64,000 bases of DNA from Psettodes erumei (GCA_016785225.1 JAFBJZ010000670.1:434001-498000); one strand, 5' to 3'; positions 1 through 12,633 are shown, counted from the first letter of the stretch. Made by a program: numbers and translations. Notes: generated from the letters alone by a model not told the origin.

Positions 1-2752
1 CTTTTTTTCGCCACGAACCGACTCGGCGGCGCAACACATGCAGGCTTTGGATGTCTCTGGTTCAACGCAGTGACTTCAAAAACGTCGAGCCGTCGGCCGC
101 TTTTCTGCAACCAGCATGTAGCGCTATGATCAGAACACGGAGGACTCAGTTTTGCCATAAGCACAGAAACAATGATTCATCCCCTCATTTTTTCCGTTCT
201 CTCCCCTCTGTCTGAGCAGCGCTGCGCTAACCTCGTCTCACTCCGCTGAAGGGAAGATCGGTTCCTGCGGCCATGTGTGTCCCCAGGAGGTCTGGCCTGG
301 CCTGCACTCAGCCATGACCGCATGGAATGGGGTTGGGGGCTCCACTGCTCTTTACTACACGCCCCCCCCCTCCCCGGTCCAAGGCCTGCCCACGGCTGGC
401 TGACGCTGTAGGAAGGGAAGCGCCCTCCAGTATATACCTCCACACGTACAGAGCTCCTCTTTGCACCCACGCCCCAAATCCTTAAGTTTGAAAGGAAGGG
501 ATTCCCACACACAGGAACGAGTCTATTCACCCTCCATTCATCTCCGACCGCAGCTCCATGATGTGAGCAGTCAATTTTATCGGTGAACCCGGGATCGATT
601 AAATAAGAGACGTTTTAGATGCCAATTACACACCGAGACTACATCCCTGCCAGAGCAGACTTGGCAGCATCCCAGCAGAGGGTGTACGTGTACAATACCT
701 TCCTTGTCTGGCAGACACTGCATGCCCGCTGTGGAGGGAAACACTCTGAAGCTGACCAGGAAGTGTGGTGGGGGGGGGGTCACAAAGGGTCACTTCCCAT
801 AGGCCAGCTTTAAACTTTGACCCCGTATTCCTCATTCAACTTAAGCTTCCCTCTTTGCCTGACATCATGAGTGATAGCAGTGGCACTGCTTCACCGCGTG
901 GGTGGAGGGAGGCGGAGGACGGCCTCCGCCTTGAAGTGTTTACAACAATGATCACCTGGAAATAAGGGGTTGCTTTCGCCCGGCACATTTCCTTCACGAT
1001 GCAACTCTTCCAAAGTTTTCAAACTAATTTCAGCTTCTCACATCCTCAGCCGTACTTTAAATTGGATTCAACATGAGCCGATATCTGTTTTGAAGTTTAA
1101 AGGCTTTTTTTTTTCTTTCACACTTTCAAGAAAGTGCCAAAAATCACCGTCTTGCATCTCAGTAGCGATGACATCACCTCAATTCATGGCTATACTGAGG
1201 GATACTTAGCCCGTTAATCGTTCACTTCTTACTTCATACTTGGTCGTGGCAGACGAGGGGCTGTGTTCAGGCCTCTGCATTCCTTGTTTGGCTTTTCTAA
1301 AACACACACAGCGTCCACTGTTCACTTCACAGCAGAACCCGCTAATATCAGCGCCGGCGGAGCAAATCAGACAGACTTTCCATTACAGAGTGCCACCTTC
1401 CTGTTTTCATGCGACCTCGTGCGTGCGCGCGCAAGGCCCCGCTTCGCCGCAGCCGCTCACAGGCTCGCTGACTTTCAGCGGCATCATAAATCAGGGCGTG
1501 TTGGCAGATAGAAAACAACACTAGGGGGAAGAATCCCAGAGCTCCATGTGGAGGGAGGACTTTAAAACACGCTGTACTGGGTGTTGGTTTTCCATTTAAC
1601 AGCTCCGTCATCCAGCTCTCGCTCCCCTCCCTCCGGCCACGGCTCCCTCAGGGCTGAGCTGGAGAGGACTCGGGGAAAAGTCCGGCCTGCGCTGGCTCTC
1701 TTCGTCGTCCCACCGGCCAGGCTCCGGCTCACCTCCTCCTTCATTTCATGACTTTGGAAACAGTCGAGGATGTGGACCGGAGAAGAGGGCGATAAGCAAA
1801 ATGATGGGGAAGTGGAAGCAGTTTTGAAAACTCCGTTCTAAAAAGAAAATCCAGCCTATATAAACTTACACCGACATACACGTGGAGATTTTTTTTCTGC
1901 TTGATGTTCAGTGACAGAAAGACAGAGCAGACCAGCTGTGAGTGCTGTAACTGTAAACGTTCACTCCAATGCTGGATTACACTCAGCGTCAAAACACTGT
2001 TATATTAATAATTTGCTCTTAAACAACCTTAACACTCTCACATAAGTCATGAGATATATATCTTTTTTTCCCTTTCCGGGCAGATTTATACTTGAAATTT
2101 GAAATCTGTCCGCAGTGTTTATTTCAAACGTAAACACTCAACGTGACACTTTGCACGTGATGCAGGGGCGGGGTCTGGCTGCGAGCGCCGAAGACGCAGC
2201 TGAGCATGAGGCCATCCCCTTGGCTTCCCTGCATCAGTCAGACAATTGCCTCTTGGCAGTGGACCTGGCATGGTAAAGCCCAGTTAAAGCCCCCCCTCCT
2301 CATCCGCCCTCTCCATCTGTAACTGCTTACTCTGACTGACAGCTCGCCGCGATGCTCATGGAGGCAAAGAAAGTCGTGTGAGATTCCTCGCGAGTGAAGC
2401 GCTGTCTCATTCACACCCCAACCTCCGGGAAAAAAAAGAAAAGAAAAGAAAAAAACAAAAAAAAACGTCATGTTGACAGCGAAAACCTCAAACTTTATGG
2501 GAGCGGGGTTGCGAGTGGAGCGAACGTATGTGCGTTCGGGAATGCAAGAGTGCCCACGTGGGGGTTTGACCGACTTGGTGAGCGAGAGCGCGGTTGGATA
2601 AAATGTGATTCAGAACGGGATGGAACAAATAGAGAGGGAATGGTTAAGTAATCATCCAAATCACTTTCTCTTTTTTCTTTTTCGACGAGTGTTCTCCTGC
2701 TGCATGCTCCAGCTGTGCTGCAGCTTTGGGCCAGCCAGGAAGTGTCGGAGGG

Positions 2753-2790
<38 letters not shown>

Positions 2791-4560
2791 GGGTGGAGGC
2801 AGGGTGAGGTCACCGTGCTGCTGGCCCCTGGGATGGGAGGATAGCTGGAATGAGAGGAGAGACACTCAGCCCACTGTTACGGCTCTATCTATTCACTTCC
2901 CGATCTTTTTGTTCGCCACGCATGGTGCGTCCAGAGCGCTCCGGCACACGCTACATCTGGACGGCCACACAGCGCTGCCATTTTGAACACCGATCCAACC
3001 CCTGACCCCCCCCGCCCGCTTTTTGCGGCCGAATAGCGCGCACGCAAACCCGTGGTGAGAGTGACTCACCCGCAAAGCCATAGGCATACTTTGAGACCAC
3101 TGTGCGAGAGCCTGGCCCCTGCGTGCCTGGGATGCCTTGGGTGTGACCAGGGTGGCCCGCAGTGGCTATGTGCGTGTGTGTGTGTGTGTGTTTTACGGTC
3201 GCTCCGGCTGCCTGTCATCCGCAGCCTGTCCCATCAGTTCTCGCCGAAGGGAAGACAGCCAGCCAGACAGCGACTCAAGCAGACACCACGTTTGCATGCG
3301 TGCACACACACACGCACACAGAGGAAAAGCTTTTCAATGGAAAGAACTGCTGACAGAATTTGGAATTTCCTGGTCACCAGCAGTTTTAAAGGGAAACAGA
3401 GCGCTGGTCATTTTCGGACTTTCGCCGTGACGCTGATAATCCCGCAGAGCTAATCCCGCAGAGGGTCAAGCTCAATAACAATATCTAAAAGAGTTGGCAT
3501 TTGGCTACCTGCATTAGACACGGGGACATTTGGACGCGGTGGCGAAAGGTGAAGCGGTTGTACCGTCACCACAGTGTTTCCAGTTTTCCAAGAAGTTTCC
3601 AGTCATCCCCTGTGCAACAAACTACACTGCAGTTGGTCTGGCGATCCTCAGGGCTTGGCGTGCTCCCTCCTCCCACAATCGTGCGTGTCATCTTCGCAGG
3701 CCGGAGATCTACAAACCCAACCGTGACCTCAGAGAAGCGAACATTCTCCTCGGAAAACCCCCGCATCCCCAAAGTGGCATTTTAGGTTTTCAGCTGCATT
3801 GTGGGAGCATATGTAGTTTCCTCTGCGTGTTTGCATGTGTGTTAGAGAGAGCCAGAGTGAAAGGGAGAGGGGGAGATGTTTGTGGTTTCAAATATGTGAC
3901 TGTTTTCTACGGGCCAGCATCTCCAACTGTCGCTCGATTTGTGTATGCAATCAGCACGTGCTTGTACTTGTGGCATTTATAGTAAACATACGTTATTAAA
4001 CCCAGAAACACTGACATTGGGGCTCGCAGAAGTCCAGTTTGTTTGGGTTTTTTTTTTTCCTTTTTTAACAAGGCTGACGCTGAACTGTAGGCCCGCTGTA
4101 ATGAGAGCCCAGGTAATTGTTTTGAAAGGGTAACTTTATAATGGAAAAATATAAAAACAATGCCTGTTTTCAGTTAAGTCTTTCCATACCAGCCCCCTCC
4201 CCACAGCTCTTTAAAAAATGGAGGGTTCAAGCCAAGCTGCCATGCTATATATTTCTCCTCTTACGTTCAGCACTCGTCCAAACCATAAGGCCTAGTATGG
4301 GGATTTAATGTAATTTTTCCGTTTGCACATTCTGAAACTCGCCTATCTTAGAATCGGGAGATGGTTAAGGCCCCTATTCATAGTTAGTCTTTAAACTTTT
4401 TGGGTCCAAAAGAACAAAGTGAAGAAGTGAATGTTGAAAATGCAAAGATATTGCTTTTTTATTATGTTTTGTCTTTGCAGCACTGCTTGTTGTTTTCTCT
4501 CTTTTTTTTTGACCACACCCAAATTCATTACATAAAGGAACTCAGTGGAACACATGTTTC
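1..4560. other. Non-coding upstream region, no gene recognised
   Basis: I see no exon of a known family here. Open frames are short, overlap on both strands, and often run through low-complexity DNA. The stretch holds a GT microsatellite at about 2757-2784, a shorter GT run at about 3171-3191, short CA runs near 3304-3320, purine-rich A/G DNA near 2429-2465, and several homopolymer runs. It lies more than 8 kb upstream of the pmp22 start codon, so distal enhancers or an alternative pmp22 first exon are possible but not demonstrable by eye. Confidence 0.5.
2757..2784. repeat. (GT)n microsatellite
   Basis: An uninterrupted run of GT dinucleotides, about 14 units, ends in a short GA run. It is typical teleost simple-sequence DNA and is likely length-polymorphic. 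Confidence 0.95.
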
Positions 4561-4573
4561 GAAGCACTCATAT

Positions 4574-4596
4574 GGGTGGGTGGGTGGGTGGGGGGG
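4574..4596 (+). repeat. (GGGT)n tract, strong G-quadruplex motif
   Basis: Four GGGT units are followed directly by a run of seven G. This gives five G-runs of three or more, separated by single T loops, on the plus strand. Single-nucleotide loops and at least four G3 tracts are the pattern known to form very stable parallel quadruplexes. It lies in non-coding DNA with no gene nearby. Confidence 0.9.
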
Positions 4597-5130
4597 CTAA
4601 GGTCTCATCTGGAATGCATAAAGCATAACAATACATCCCGACGTCTCTCATCACGCCGGATCAAGAGCGCGGTCAGGCTGGGATGGGAGTGGGCGGGATC
4701 TGCCGCGTTTTAAATCCTGCCGGAGCAGTATAGTCTGAGGCTGTAATGCTGTAGGCTGCATAGATTGAACCGCTCCTCTCTCGCCTTCCTTCATGCAAAC
4801 GAGACAAAAAAAATTGGTACTTTTGGAGTGGGGCACTTTTCTGTTTGTCCTGCAATTATAGTGATAATAAAGAAAAGGGAAAAAAAAAAAAAAAAGATCT
4901 ATTTTACGCAGATTCGCACTTCAGACAGAATCCCATAATCAAGTGACTGGGCTTGAACAGATTTGTCTTTTACAAGGTTTTGCTGCAGTAAATTGGCCTT
5001 TTTGCTTCTATAGCAGTTATTTTTATGTTCAATATGAAATGTAATGTAATTATATGTAATTATTATTATTGTGGTTATTCTTATTAAGAGCAAAAGCTCA
5101 TTATTAGTTTTTTATTTTAAATGCTCACAA
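4597..5130. other. Non-coding A/T-rich spacer
   Basis: No gene is seen. The stretch contains a poly(A) run at about 4880-4895 and an AT-rich block at about 5035-5130 leading into the dispersed-repeat relic that follows. Confidence 0.5.
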
Positions 5131-5139
5131 TATTTGCAT

Positions 5140-5455
5140 GGTCACTGTAAATTAGCATGTTAGCATGCTAATATCCGCTAATTAGCGCTACACGCGAAGC
5201 ACAGCGGGACTGATGGAAAATTTACTCCCTTTACGGCATTTAGCCATGAACCAAAGTACTGTACAAATTGTAATTTTAACCCGATGGTGCCACGAAACTA
5301 AAAAATTTTACGGTAGTACAGCGAGTAGTTGTTGAGAAACACCACTGTATCAACCTAATGGTGATGGCACAGATGCCGATCCATTCGGTAGTTTAGCCAG
5401 GACTGAAATGATGGGCCAGCTGACCAACAGAACGCCTGACAAACTCTGCCACACT
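5140..5455 (+). repeat. Diverged dispersed teleost repeat
   Basis: The block opens with nested ATTAGCATG/CATGCTAAT words and continues with phrases such as 'GCCATGAACCAAAGTACTG', 'TAGTTGTTGAGA' and 'CAACCTAATGGTG'. I recognise this order as a high-copy interspersed element of percomorph genomes, in which 'rooted' submodules recur around a 'TTGTTGAGA' core. The copy is degraded, with several substitutions and gaps, and ends near 'GACCAACAG'. I cannot name the family without a repeat library. Exact ends are approximate. Confidence 0.65.
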
Positions 5456-5901
5456 ACCAGCATGGCTAATAATTACTTTGACATATACAAATTCCAATCG
5501 GTTTCTCACTAGTTGTTGCTTTAGGCCAGGGAGAGGTGTGGGTTAATCTTCAGGTCAGGAAAGGGCCATCAGAGCGCTTTGGCTGTGATTCTGTGGATGC
5601 TTCCGAGTGTTGTGCCTCATCTACGTCAGGTTTATAGCACGCGCTCGCACGTTGCTACGTCTGCCAGGGTTTATCTATCCGTCCTCACCGCCTCCTTCAC
5701 TCTGCCACTGAGAGGAGCTGTCAGTCAGTGGGTTTTCAGCACGGGCCGCGTGTGAGCGGCCCGCTCTGGGCTGCGCTCCAGACCGATGCCGACGGATGAT
5801 GAGCGCGCACAACACGGATTCCCTGCTCCCAGCCAGCCTTTACGGCATAGCCACAGTTTCCTTTGGCTGGGCCACTGTGCAGTCACTCGGCGAGCCATCT
5901 C

Positions 5902-5928
5902 GTGTGTGTGTGTGTGTGTGTGTGTGTA
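5902..5928. repeat. (GT)n microsatellite
   Basis: About 13 uninterrupted GT units. It lies about 70 bp before a CA tract of opposite sense, so the two are complementary on one strand. Confidence 0.95.
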
Positions 5929-5999
5929 TCACAGCATTCCCCCAAAACCAATCCAGTTCGTCCAGCCATGTTCTTCTGCAAGTACCGACAGGGAAAAAA

Positions 6000-6013
6000 C
6001 ACACACACACACA

Positions 6014-6050
<37 letters not shown>
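6000..6050. repeat. (CA)n microsatellite with a CG interruption
   Basis: About 25 CA units with one GCGC interruption near 6015. It forms the complementary partner of the GT tract at 5902-5928. Confidence 0.95.
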
Positions 6051-6052
<2 letters not shown>

Positions 6053-9000
6053 CCCTATGAGTGTTACATCAAATGTGGAAGACCAGCTCTGTGGTGGGGA
6101 TGGACCTGGACAGTGGAGAGGCGGGGGAGAGGGTGGGAGGGGGAGCTGCAAAGCCACCGTGGACATGTGGCTCACGTGCACGTTCAGCCACAGACTCATG
6201 CAGCCACGCGCTTCAAAGCGCTTAGGGCTCTTTTGTGCCATCAGACTCCCCAGTGCCACAGCACCCAGTGCTTCCAACCTCCACTGACTGAAACTCGCAG
6301 CCACACACATCGCACATGTATCAACACAGATCTATTCCACTGAAGCTGTTATTCCTCTTTCATCTCATTTTAAACGTGTATTTTATCCGATCCAATATCC
6401 ACAATCAAGCTTAATCTTTCACTGGCTAGATGACTCACGCAGGAACTGAAGCAGTGAGGCTGATGGAGACAAAGATGAGAACTGAAGCTCGTTCAGCAGC
6501 ATGCTTCAGAATGACCTTCTGAGGGTTTTTTTTTGCCACCTTCCTTTCACAATAACACAAAAGCTAGCCCACTGCCAGCTGTCCTATAGCCGACTTGCCC
6601 CTCAGCTGTTTTGCACAAAGACTGCCGAGTGTAACCATGTGTAAAACCCTCCTGACCACCTCTGTGTATCAGAGCTGCTGCACTCTCTAGCGCTAACCAT
6701 GTAAACACATCTTACCTCAGAGAGTAAATGAGCTGAGGTGCTCTGTGTTTACATCGGCCCGTCATGACCTCTGACCCCAGAAGCAGCTCTGTGTATCATT
6801 TTCACCAAGCCACATAAAAAAAATGTGCTTCAGATGGTGCGCTAATAGCCAGTTAGAGACAGCTCCTCGCAGGTAGGCCTGATTTATAAAAGCTACAAAG
6901 TGCTGGCAACGCGATTGGAAAGAAAATATTTGCTGGCGCACACCTTGTTTCACATAAACTCTGAATTGGCAGCCTGTAAAGGAAGTGCAGCGCTGTTAGC
7001 TGTCAAAGGAGCGCAGACACGCTGCCTGGAAAAGATAGCACAGCAGCAGGAATGAGAAAACCACTGATAACAAGTAGACAAGAATTGTTTTCTTCCCTGG
7101 AAGCGGTAGGGGAATTTCAGCTGCAGAACTCGAAGCAAGTGCGTCATATGACCATGCGTGTTTATCCATTTGATTGGAATTAAATATAACTAGCGTGGAG
7201 TGTGTCTGATGCAGCTTAGATATTCATCAACAGATTACTGATCTATGAGAGCTGTGCAGAAACGAGAGAAAAGCAATTTCGATTGAATTCTTTCATAGCT
7301 TTTATTGCTTCATTCCAACCCCCTGAGGCCAGTATCCCTCGCAGTCTAAGCAACAGTTTGTATGCTGGCCCTGCCTTTTGGGATGTGTGCGCTGATGACA
7401 TCGACTCCAACAGGAAGCCAGGGGCTAATGATTAGCACATGTTTAGTATCACTAGGGTGCCACAATCTGGAGTTCGTCATGCCGTATGTCTCTGATTTAT
7501 TTGGTTGTTGTTGCTTCACAGGGTGGGACAAGCCCATTTCTTCAGGGAAAGAATAAAGCCCACTCCTCTCACGAGCATTTTGCCTGGCTTTATCTGATTT
7601 AGCTCCTGGCCAATGGAGATCTTGAGCTCGTTCACGGTCCATTTCGCCGCCACAGTGTTTAAAACGGGAGAGGTGAGACAGGGCGTGCACGGCACAGATG
7701 CTCTAACACGCTCCTGCTCCACACTTGCACAGAGCGGCATATTGTTGTTGCTTTGACACAGAGCACAGCCCAGAGGCTTTCGATCTAAGATGCTTTGTGT
7801 GTTTGTATTTTTAAGGCCTGGTTATAGTCGAAGCACGCAACACCAGTGCACACGGTGCATTTTCACGGTACTTGTCGAACGCATTCTGATATCAGTGTCG
7901 CCGTGCGCGAACATGGCCCAGCTAAGTGTGCAACCCTCTCACGTAGGTCTGAGCCCCGAGGGCTCCTCTCCAGCTCCTCCTGCATGCGTGGTCTGTGCAG
8001 TGTTATCGGATAGTCTCTAAGTGGCGAAACATAAACAGTAAGAGCAGCACAGTGGGACTGGCTCAGCTCGGTAGATCGGGCAGCGCGAGGAAGGAGCCAC
8101 ACATATCCTGGAAAGCAGAGAAGGCATCTGCACGAGGAATGTCACCGTCTACGGTTTCAAAAAGTAGATACAAATGTTGCATTTGACACTTTTTTCTCAC
8201 CAAACCCGGGTCACGGCACAAACAGGCCAAACCAACCCATGCACAACTCTGTTTCCCAGCTGTTACCCAGAGATGCAGTGAGAATGACCTCAGGACTTTT
8301 TAGTGAGCAGGCGTTGTCAGCTACTCCTGATGACACTGGACCAGACTGACTTCAGAGCTTTAGCGTTTCCTCTTGTTTTGGCAGTGACTTCCATAGGTGA
8401 AGGAGCACTGGGGCGTTCCATCATTCCTTCATATTCCCACGGGTGTAATTGCCTGTACAGCTGTCCTACTAAGACGTCTTCCAGACAGCCAAGCCGAGGT
8501 CACATCCAAAACCAAAAACCTAATCCCTAATTGTCTCACTCTTCGCTCAGTCCCCTGTTTGCTATTAATGCTGAAGCCGTCCAAAAGAGGCATTTGGCCC
8601 CTCCTGCAGGTGGAGTCCAGTGGCGTATACCAGGGCTGGGTTTGAACTGAGGCTGACTCATTCAGTCACAAAAAACAGGAGCCCATTCCAGTAAAACTCC
8701 TCGACTTGACAAGTCCTATCTGGACCTATATAACTGGTTTAAACCCAGGCCTACTGTGATTTTGAACAAATAAAACACAAACCTGACATAGTTTGCGCTG
8801 AAAACTGACACTAAGCACTCACATTTGACTCCCAGCATTACTGAAGCCCAATCCAGGTCAATTGTTGTTTCAGATGTACATTTTTATAGCATTATCAAAA
8901 ATGAAGATGTTATTATCACTGTCAAAAGATATTAGAAGAACTGGAGAATGTGCGCCCAAAAGCAAAGTTATCCTCACTGCATGCAATTTATTCTCTTGGG

Positions 9001-9460
9001 GGTGGGGGGGTTAAAAGTTTATTTTTTTCCCAGGAAAGTCACAAGCCAAGTTTTCATTGCATTACAATTTGTATTCTGATTAAATAACAGCAAAATCACC
9101 ATGGCACCCCTGTGGTTTCGTTTTGGATCAGCTGTTTTAACTCGAGGTGCCTCAGCTCTTTTTCACAAAACTGCGAGGTTCCTTCAGGGAAACAGAAACT
9201 CCTCCAGTTAATACCCTCGAATCTGGTAATTCAACTTTTTTTTTTTCTTTCCCCAAATACCCGACTTTCTAAACTGGCTCACCTGCGTCCTGCAGAATCT
9301 CTCAATAATGAGGGGTGTGACAGTTTTATATTTCAGCTGCCGCCCCGCCACAATGGCTGGGACTATAGTTGCTGGTGGTTAGCTCCTCTCGCCTGTTTGC
9401 TCTGTAATCCTTCACTTTGAAAAGAAGAGGAGCTGTGTGTTTTCATTTAATGGGTTTGGG

Positions 9461-9489
9461 GTGGTGGTGGTGGTGGTGGTGGTGGTGGT
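9461..9489 (+). repeat. (GGT)n trinucleotide repeat
   Basis: A run of about nine GGT/TGG units. It is simple-sequence DNA. The frame reading it as poly-Trp has no support as a gene. GG pairs with one-base spacers could support a weak two-layer quadruplex. Confidence 0.9.
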
Positions 9490-10110
9490 TTTGGGTGGTT
9501 TCCAGCGCTAACTATTCAGGGTTGTGCCGTCTGACAGCACAAAGCGATCGGTCAAGGAGACTGGCACGAATAAGCGTGCAAGGTAAAGCAAGAGAAAATG
9601 AACCCACGTATCTTTTAGAACCTCCTCAACGTAACTGAGGATTCTCCTTTTTCCTTATTTTTTGGGGGGCAGTCATCTGGAGATATTTATTACAAAGATT
9701 TAAACAGCAATTGTTTACAAGATTCATTTAAATTCAGTTTACAAGTTTTTCAAAAACATTATGAAATATCCAACCGCTGTGTAATGATACATTTGTTTCA
9801 ATCTCACAGCCTGTTAAATTAAATAAAGATGTAATAAAGAAAAGGGTGGGGCACATTGTAGCTCGCTGCAGCGAAGCTTCATTTGCTGGGGAATGTCTAA
9901 CTGATGTATTATATGGAAAGAGTGTACGACAACGACAGCGGCAGTGTGACTTTACAATTTGAAGTGATGATGATCGTTGTTCCTTAAATTGATTTTAATA
10001 TGTTTTAAAACCGTTTGATATTCTGCTCTTTACGTGTCCGCTTTGTGAGCAGCACTGCAAGGGCCGTGTGTGAATCCTCTCTGCCCAAAGAGGAGTGTTT
10101 GACATTTATT

Positions 10111-10126
10111 CACACACACACACACA

Positions 10127-10164
<38 letters not shown>

Positions 10165-10170
10165 GCACAC
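10111..10170. repeat. (CA)n microsatellite, interrupted
   Basis: Two CA blocks are separated by a single TC interruption and end in a CGCG step. Simple-sequence DNA. Confidence 0.95.
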
Positions 10171-10773
10171 CTGCTCCAGCTGGGCAGCCAGGTCTGACTC
10201 CTCATCCTGCCGCTGCACTGCTGGCACCGTCTTCCTGCCTGACCACTGCGCCAATTACGTCTCCGTAAACAGCGGCGCGTCCAGCCGAGCGGTCGGCGGA
10301 CTGACAGAGAGCTCCATCCCTCTGCCCCCGCCCCCGGCCCGGCCTCAACCGGCATCCCACTGCGAGCCTGCGCCGCGGCCCCGCAGTTCCTCCCCTCACG
10401 TGTTTACAAACACAGACCGCAGGAATCCACCTGATGGGCCAAAAGCTGCGAGGGAGAGAGGCGCAAGCTGTTCTCTCGCTTCAGCACGAGATCGCGATCA
10501 CATTTGGATTGGTGGCGGTTTGCGCTTTGCGAGCAGAGACGGTCCAAGGCGGCAGGCGCAGCGAGGGACGCGGGGCCCCTGGCGTTCCGCTGCGACCGGC
10601 TAATCTTCGTCACTCATCCCTGAATCTTGTGAGCGAGGAAGGTCCAAGCTGTTCCATCAATTGAGCGGAACTGAAACATTGTACCGCGTTAACTCCCTTT
10701 GGCAACGGACAAACTCTCCCTTCTCTCTCTCTCCCTCTCCGCGGACGCGGGAGTAAACAGGAGGCCTGCTTCA

Positions 10774-10877
10774 CACACACGCGCGCACAGACACACACAC
10801 ACACACAGCAGGCATTCTGGGCATACCACGGGGCCTCCGGAGGGCTGGTCTGCACGTCCGCACGCCCGCACGCCCAC

Positions 10878-10926
<49 letters not shown>
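10774..10926. repeat. Compound CA/CG microsatellite cluster
   Basis: A CA block with CGCGCG steps at about 10774-10806 is followed by unique DNA and then a pure (CA)22 tract at 10883-10926. Alternating purine-pyrimidine DNA of this type can adopt the Z form. It lies about 1.6 kb upstream of the pmp22 start codon. Confidence 0.95.
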
Positions 10927-10929
<3 letters not shown>

Positions 10930-11429
10930 GCTCTGTATTGACAGAATACTGCTGGCCATGTGTGCGCTCTATGAAGTACAATGTGGACAAGGCCGCCTAG
11001 CCACCTTCATCCATCTGGAACGAGGCAGAGTCACCCACGACCATCCTGACTCCCGCTGTTCAAATGTTTGCATTTTAGGCGGGGCTTGTAAAGAAATCAT
11101 AAACAGAGATGTATTATACTGCACGTACACAGTAAAAAAAGAAAAGAAAAACAAACTTGGGATCATAAAGTGCACTGATGACACAGGAATCGTGACATTA
11201 CTAAGTACAGACACAACGAGCCCTCGTTTGAATTCAACAGGTTGTGTCAAAGTGGTTTCTCAGTAGGTGTGAAACGATGAATGTTTTTAGGCCGTAAATG
11301 CAGAGATACATTTCAAGGCTTTTCAAGGGTTTGCACAATAATACCACGGGATACTCTGTGCAATCCTGTGGACTTTAGTATAATCCAGATGATAGACTAC
11401 CACGGGAAGAAGAAGAAAAAAAGAAAAAA

Positions 11430-12540
11430 GGGGGGGGGGGGATTTGGAGCGGGGCCTCTGGTGACGTGCGGGGCCTGCAGGGCGGTGTTCTCAGGCGGAG
11501 GAGGCAGAGACTGACTGGGGTGTGTGAGCCACATCTGGAATAGTAGCTGCGGAGACGGAGTCGAGAGGCGCAGAAGCTCGGCGATAACTTCCCCAAACCT
11601 CTTCACTTCAGCGCTTCCCTCCCTTTTTTCCCCGCAACGGAAACAAACGTCTTGCTTTGCCTTCTTCTCTTGTAAGTTGGACTAATGCGTCGGGGTGTCT
11701 TTTTTCCCTCCTGCTTTCGCTTTTGTCAGTGAATTGACTATCGCGTTGACTGCCCCCCCCTCCACCCCCACCACCACCCTTATACTACAGGACTTCACGC
11801 CCGTGGACTTTTAAATTGGATTGTACGCGGCTTTGTCTCGTAACGTGTCGCGGCGTTACACGACCGACCCGCTCGGTCTATCGGTGTTTGGAGATCGAGA
11901 AACTTTCTGTCCAGGTACAGACGGGTTGAAAAGTGACGGTCGAGGCTCACGCGCATGGCGGCACTACGCTGGAATGTTTTTTTTCCTTCGGGCAGATGGG
12001 TCGAGTTTGTTTTGTTTTTTTCGTTTTCCGGGACGCGCGGATTGATCAGTCGTGATTGATTCTCTCTCACTTCCTCTCACTCCGACCTCCGCTGTTTGTT
12101 ATTTTTCTCCGCCCAGCCTTTTCTTTTCTCCAGCAGTGTTTTTTTTCTTTTATTATTTTCCAAACTCGATGTGCAAAAACACGAGTTTGCAATGAAACCA
12201 TTCGGATTCGCAAACTGGACCCGAAAGTTCGGCGTCGCCAAAGCAGCGGCGGCATCGTTTTGAGTTTCAGCGCTGCGGCGCGACTTCACGCCCGACATTG
12301 ATCATTTGGGGCCATCGGGAAGAAATTATAGTTCCGTCTTTCTACGTTCGCGTGTAAGGCGATACTTTCACATCGAGGTAAACATTGCGGTCGGCGCATG
12401 AGTGAGGAGGCAGCGCCCCCTGGAGTCGAGGCGAGCCGAGCCGCGCCGCGCGCCGAACGGGAGGGGGTGGGGTGGTTTGGTTAAACTCATGTGGATTTAC
12501 CTCTTCTTATTTTTTTTTTTTGTATGCATCTTGTTTTCAG
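11430..12540 (+). promoter_or_regulatory. pmp22: Probable pmp22 promoter and 5' leader region
   Basis: The first pmp22 coding exon begins at a splice acceptor (12540/12541), so at least one non-coding exon must lie upstream. This stretch is CpG-rich and contains several donor-like sites: a GTAAGTT site near 11671, GTACAG near 11914 and GTAAAC near 12378. Mammalian PMP22 uses alternative non-coding first exons driven by two promoters, which fits more than one candidate. I cannot choose among them from sequence alone. A polypyrimidine tract and TTTTCAG acceptor close the region. A reverse-strand CTCF-like core lies at 12413-12426. Confidence 0.45.
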
Positions 12541-12555
12541 AACCCACTTGAAAAA

Positions 12556-12633
12556 ATGCTGCTCATCCTGCTCGGAGTGCTCATCTTGCACTTGATCATA
12601 CTCATCCTTCTCATCGTGTCAACAGCAGCCAGC
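12556..12633 (+). CDS. pmp22: pmp22 coding exon 1 (residues 1-26)
   Basis: The exon begins at the acceptor TTTTCAG/AAC (12541), with 15 nt of leader before ATG, and ends AGC/GTAAGT. It encodes all of the first membrane segment. Phase 0 junction. Confidence 0.95.

Larger units (their letters stand above)
5456..9460. other. Non-coding upstream region with microsatellites
   Basis: No exon is recognised. It includes a GT tract and a long CA tract facing each other at about 5.90-6.05 kb, and otherwise unique-looking DNA of moderate GC. Open frames of up to about 185 codons near 5.8-6.3 kb run through the microsatellites in several frames at once and are not convincing genes. Confidence 0.5.
9490..11400. 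other. Non-coding region, CpG-rich and CA-rich, upstream of pmp22
   Basis: No exon is recognised. From about 10.2 to 10.65 kb the DNA becomes GC- and CpG-rich, including a block of C-runs near 10321-10345. This could be an upstream promoter or enhancer of pmp22, which in mammals uses two alternative non-coding first exons. CA tracts flank it on both sides. The assignment is inference only. Confidence 0.4.

Noticed and set aside
5786..6343. Overlapping open frames of 163-185 codons on both strands
   Set aside because: They are kept open by the GT and CA microsatellites, which contain no stop codons in any frame.
10100..10930. CRISPR-like regular repeats
   Set aside because: These are eukaryotic CA microsatellites without spacers of constant length.
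10610..10990. Minus-strand 126-codon open frame rich in Cys-Val
   Set aside because: A product of the CA tract read on the opposite strand.
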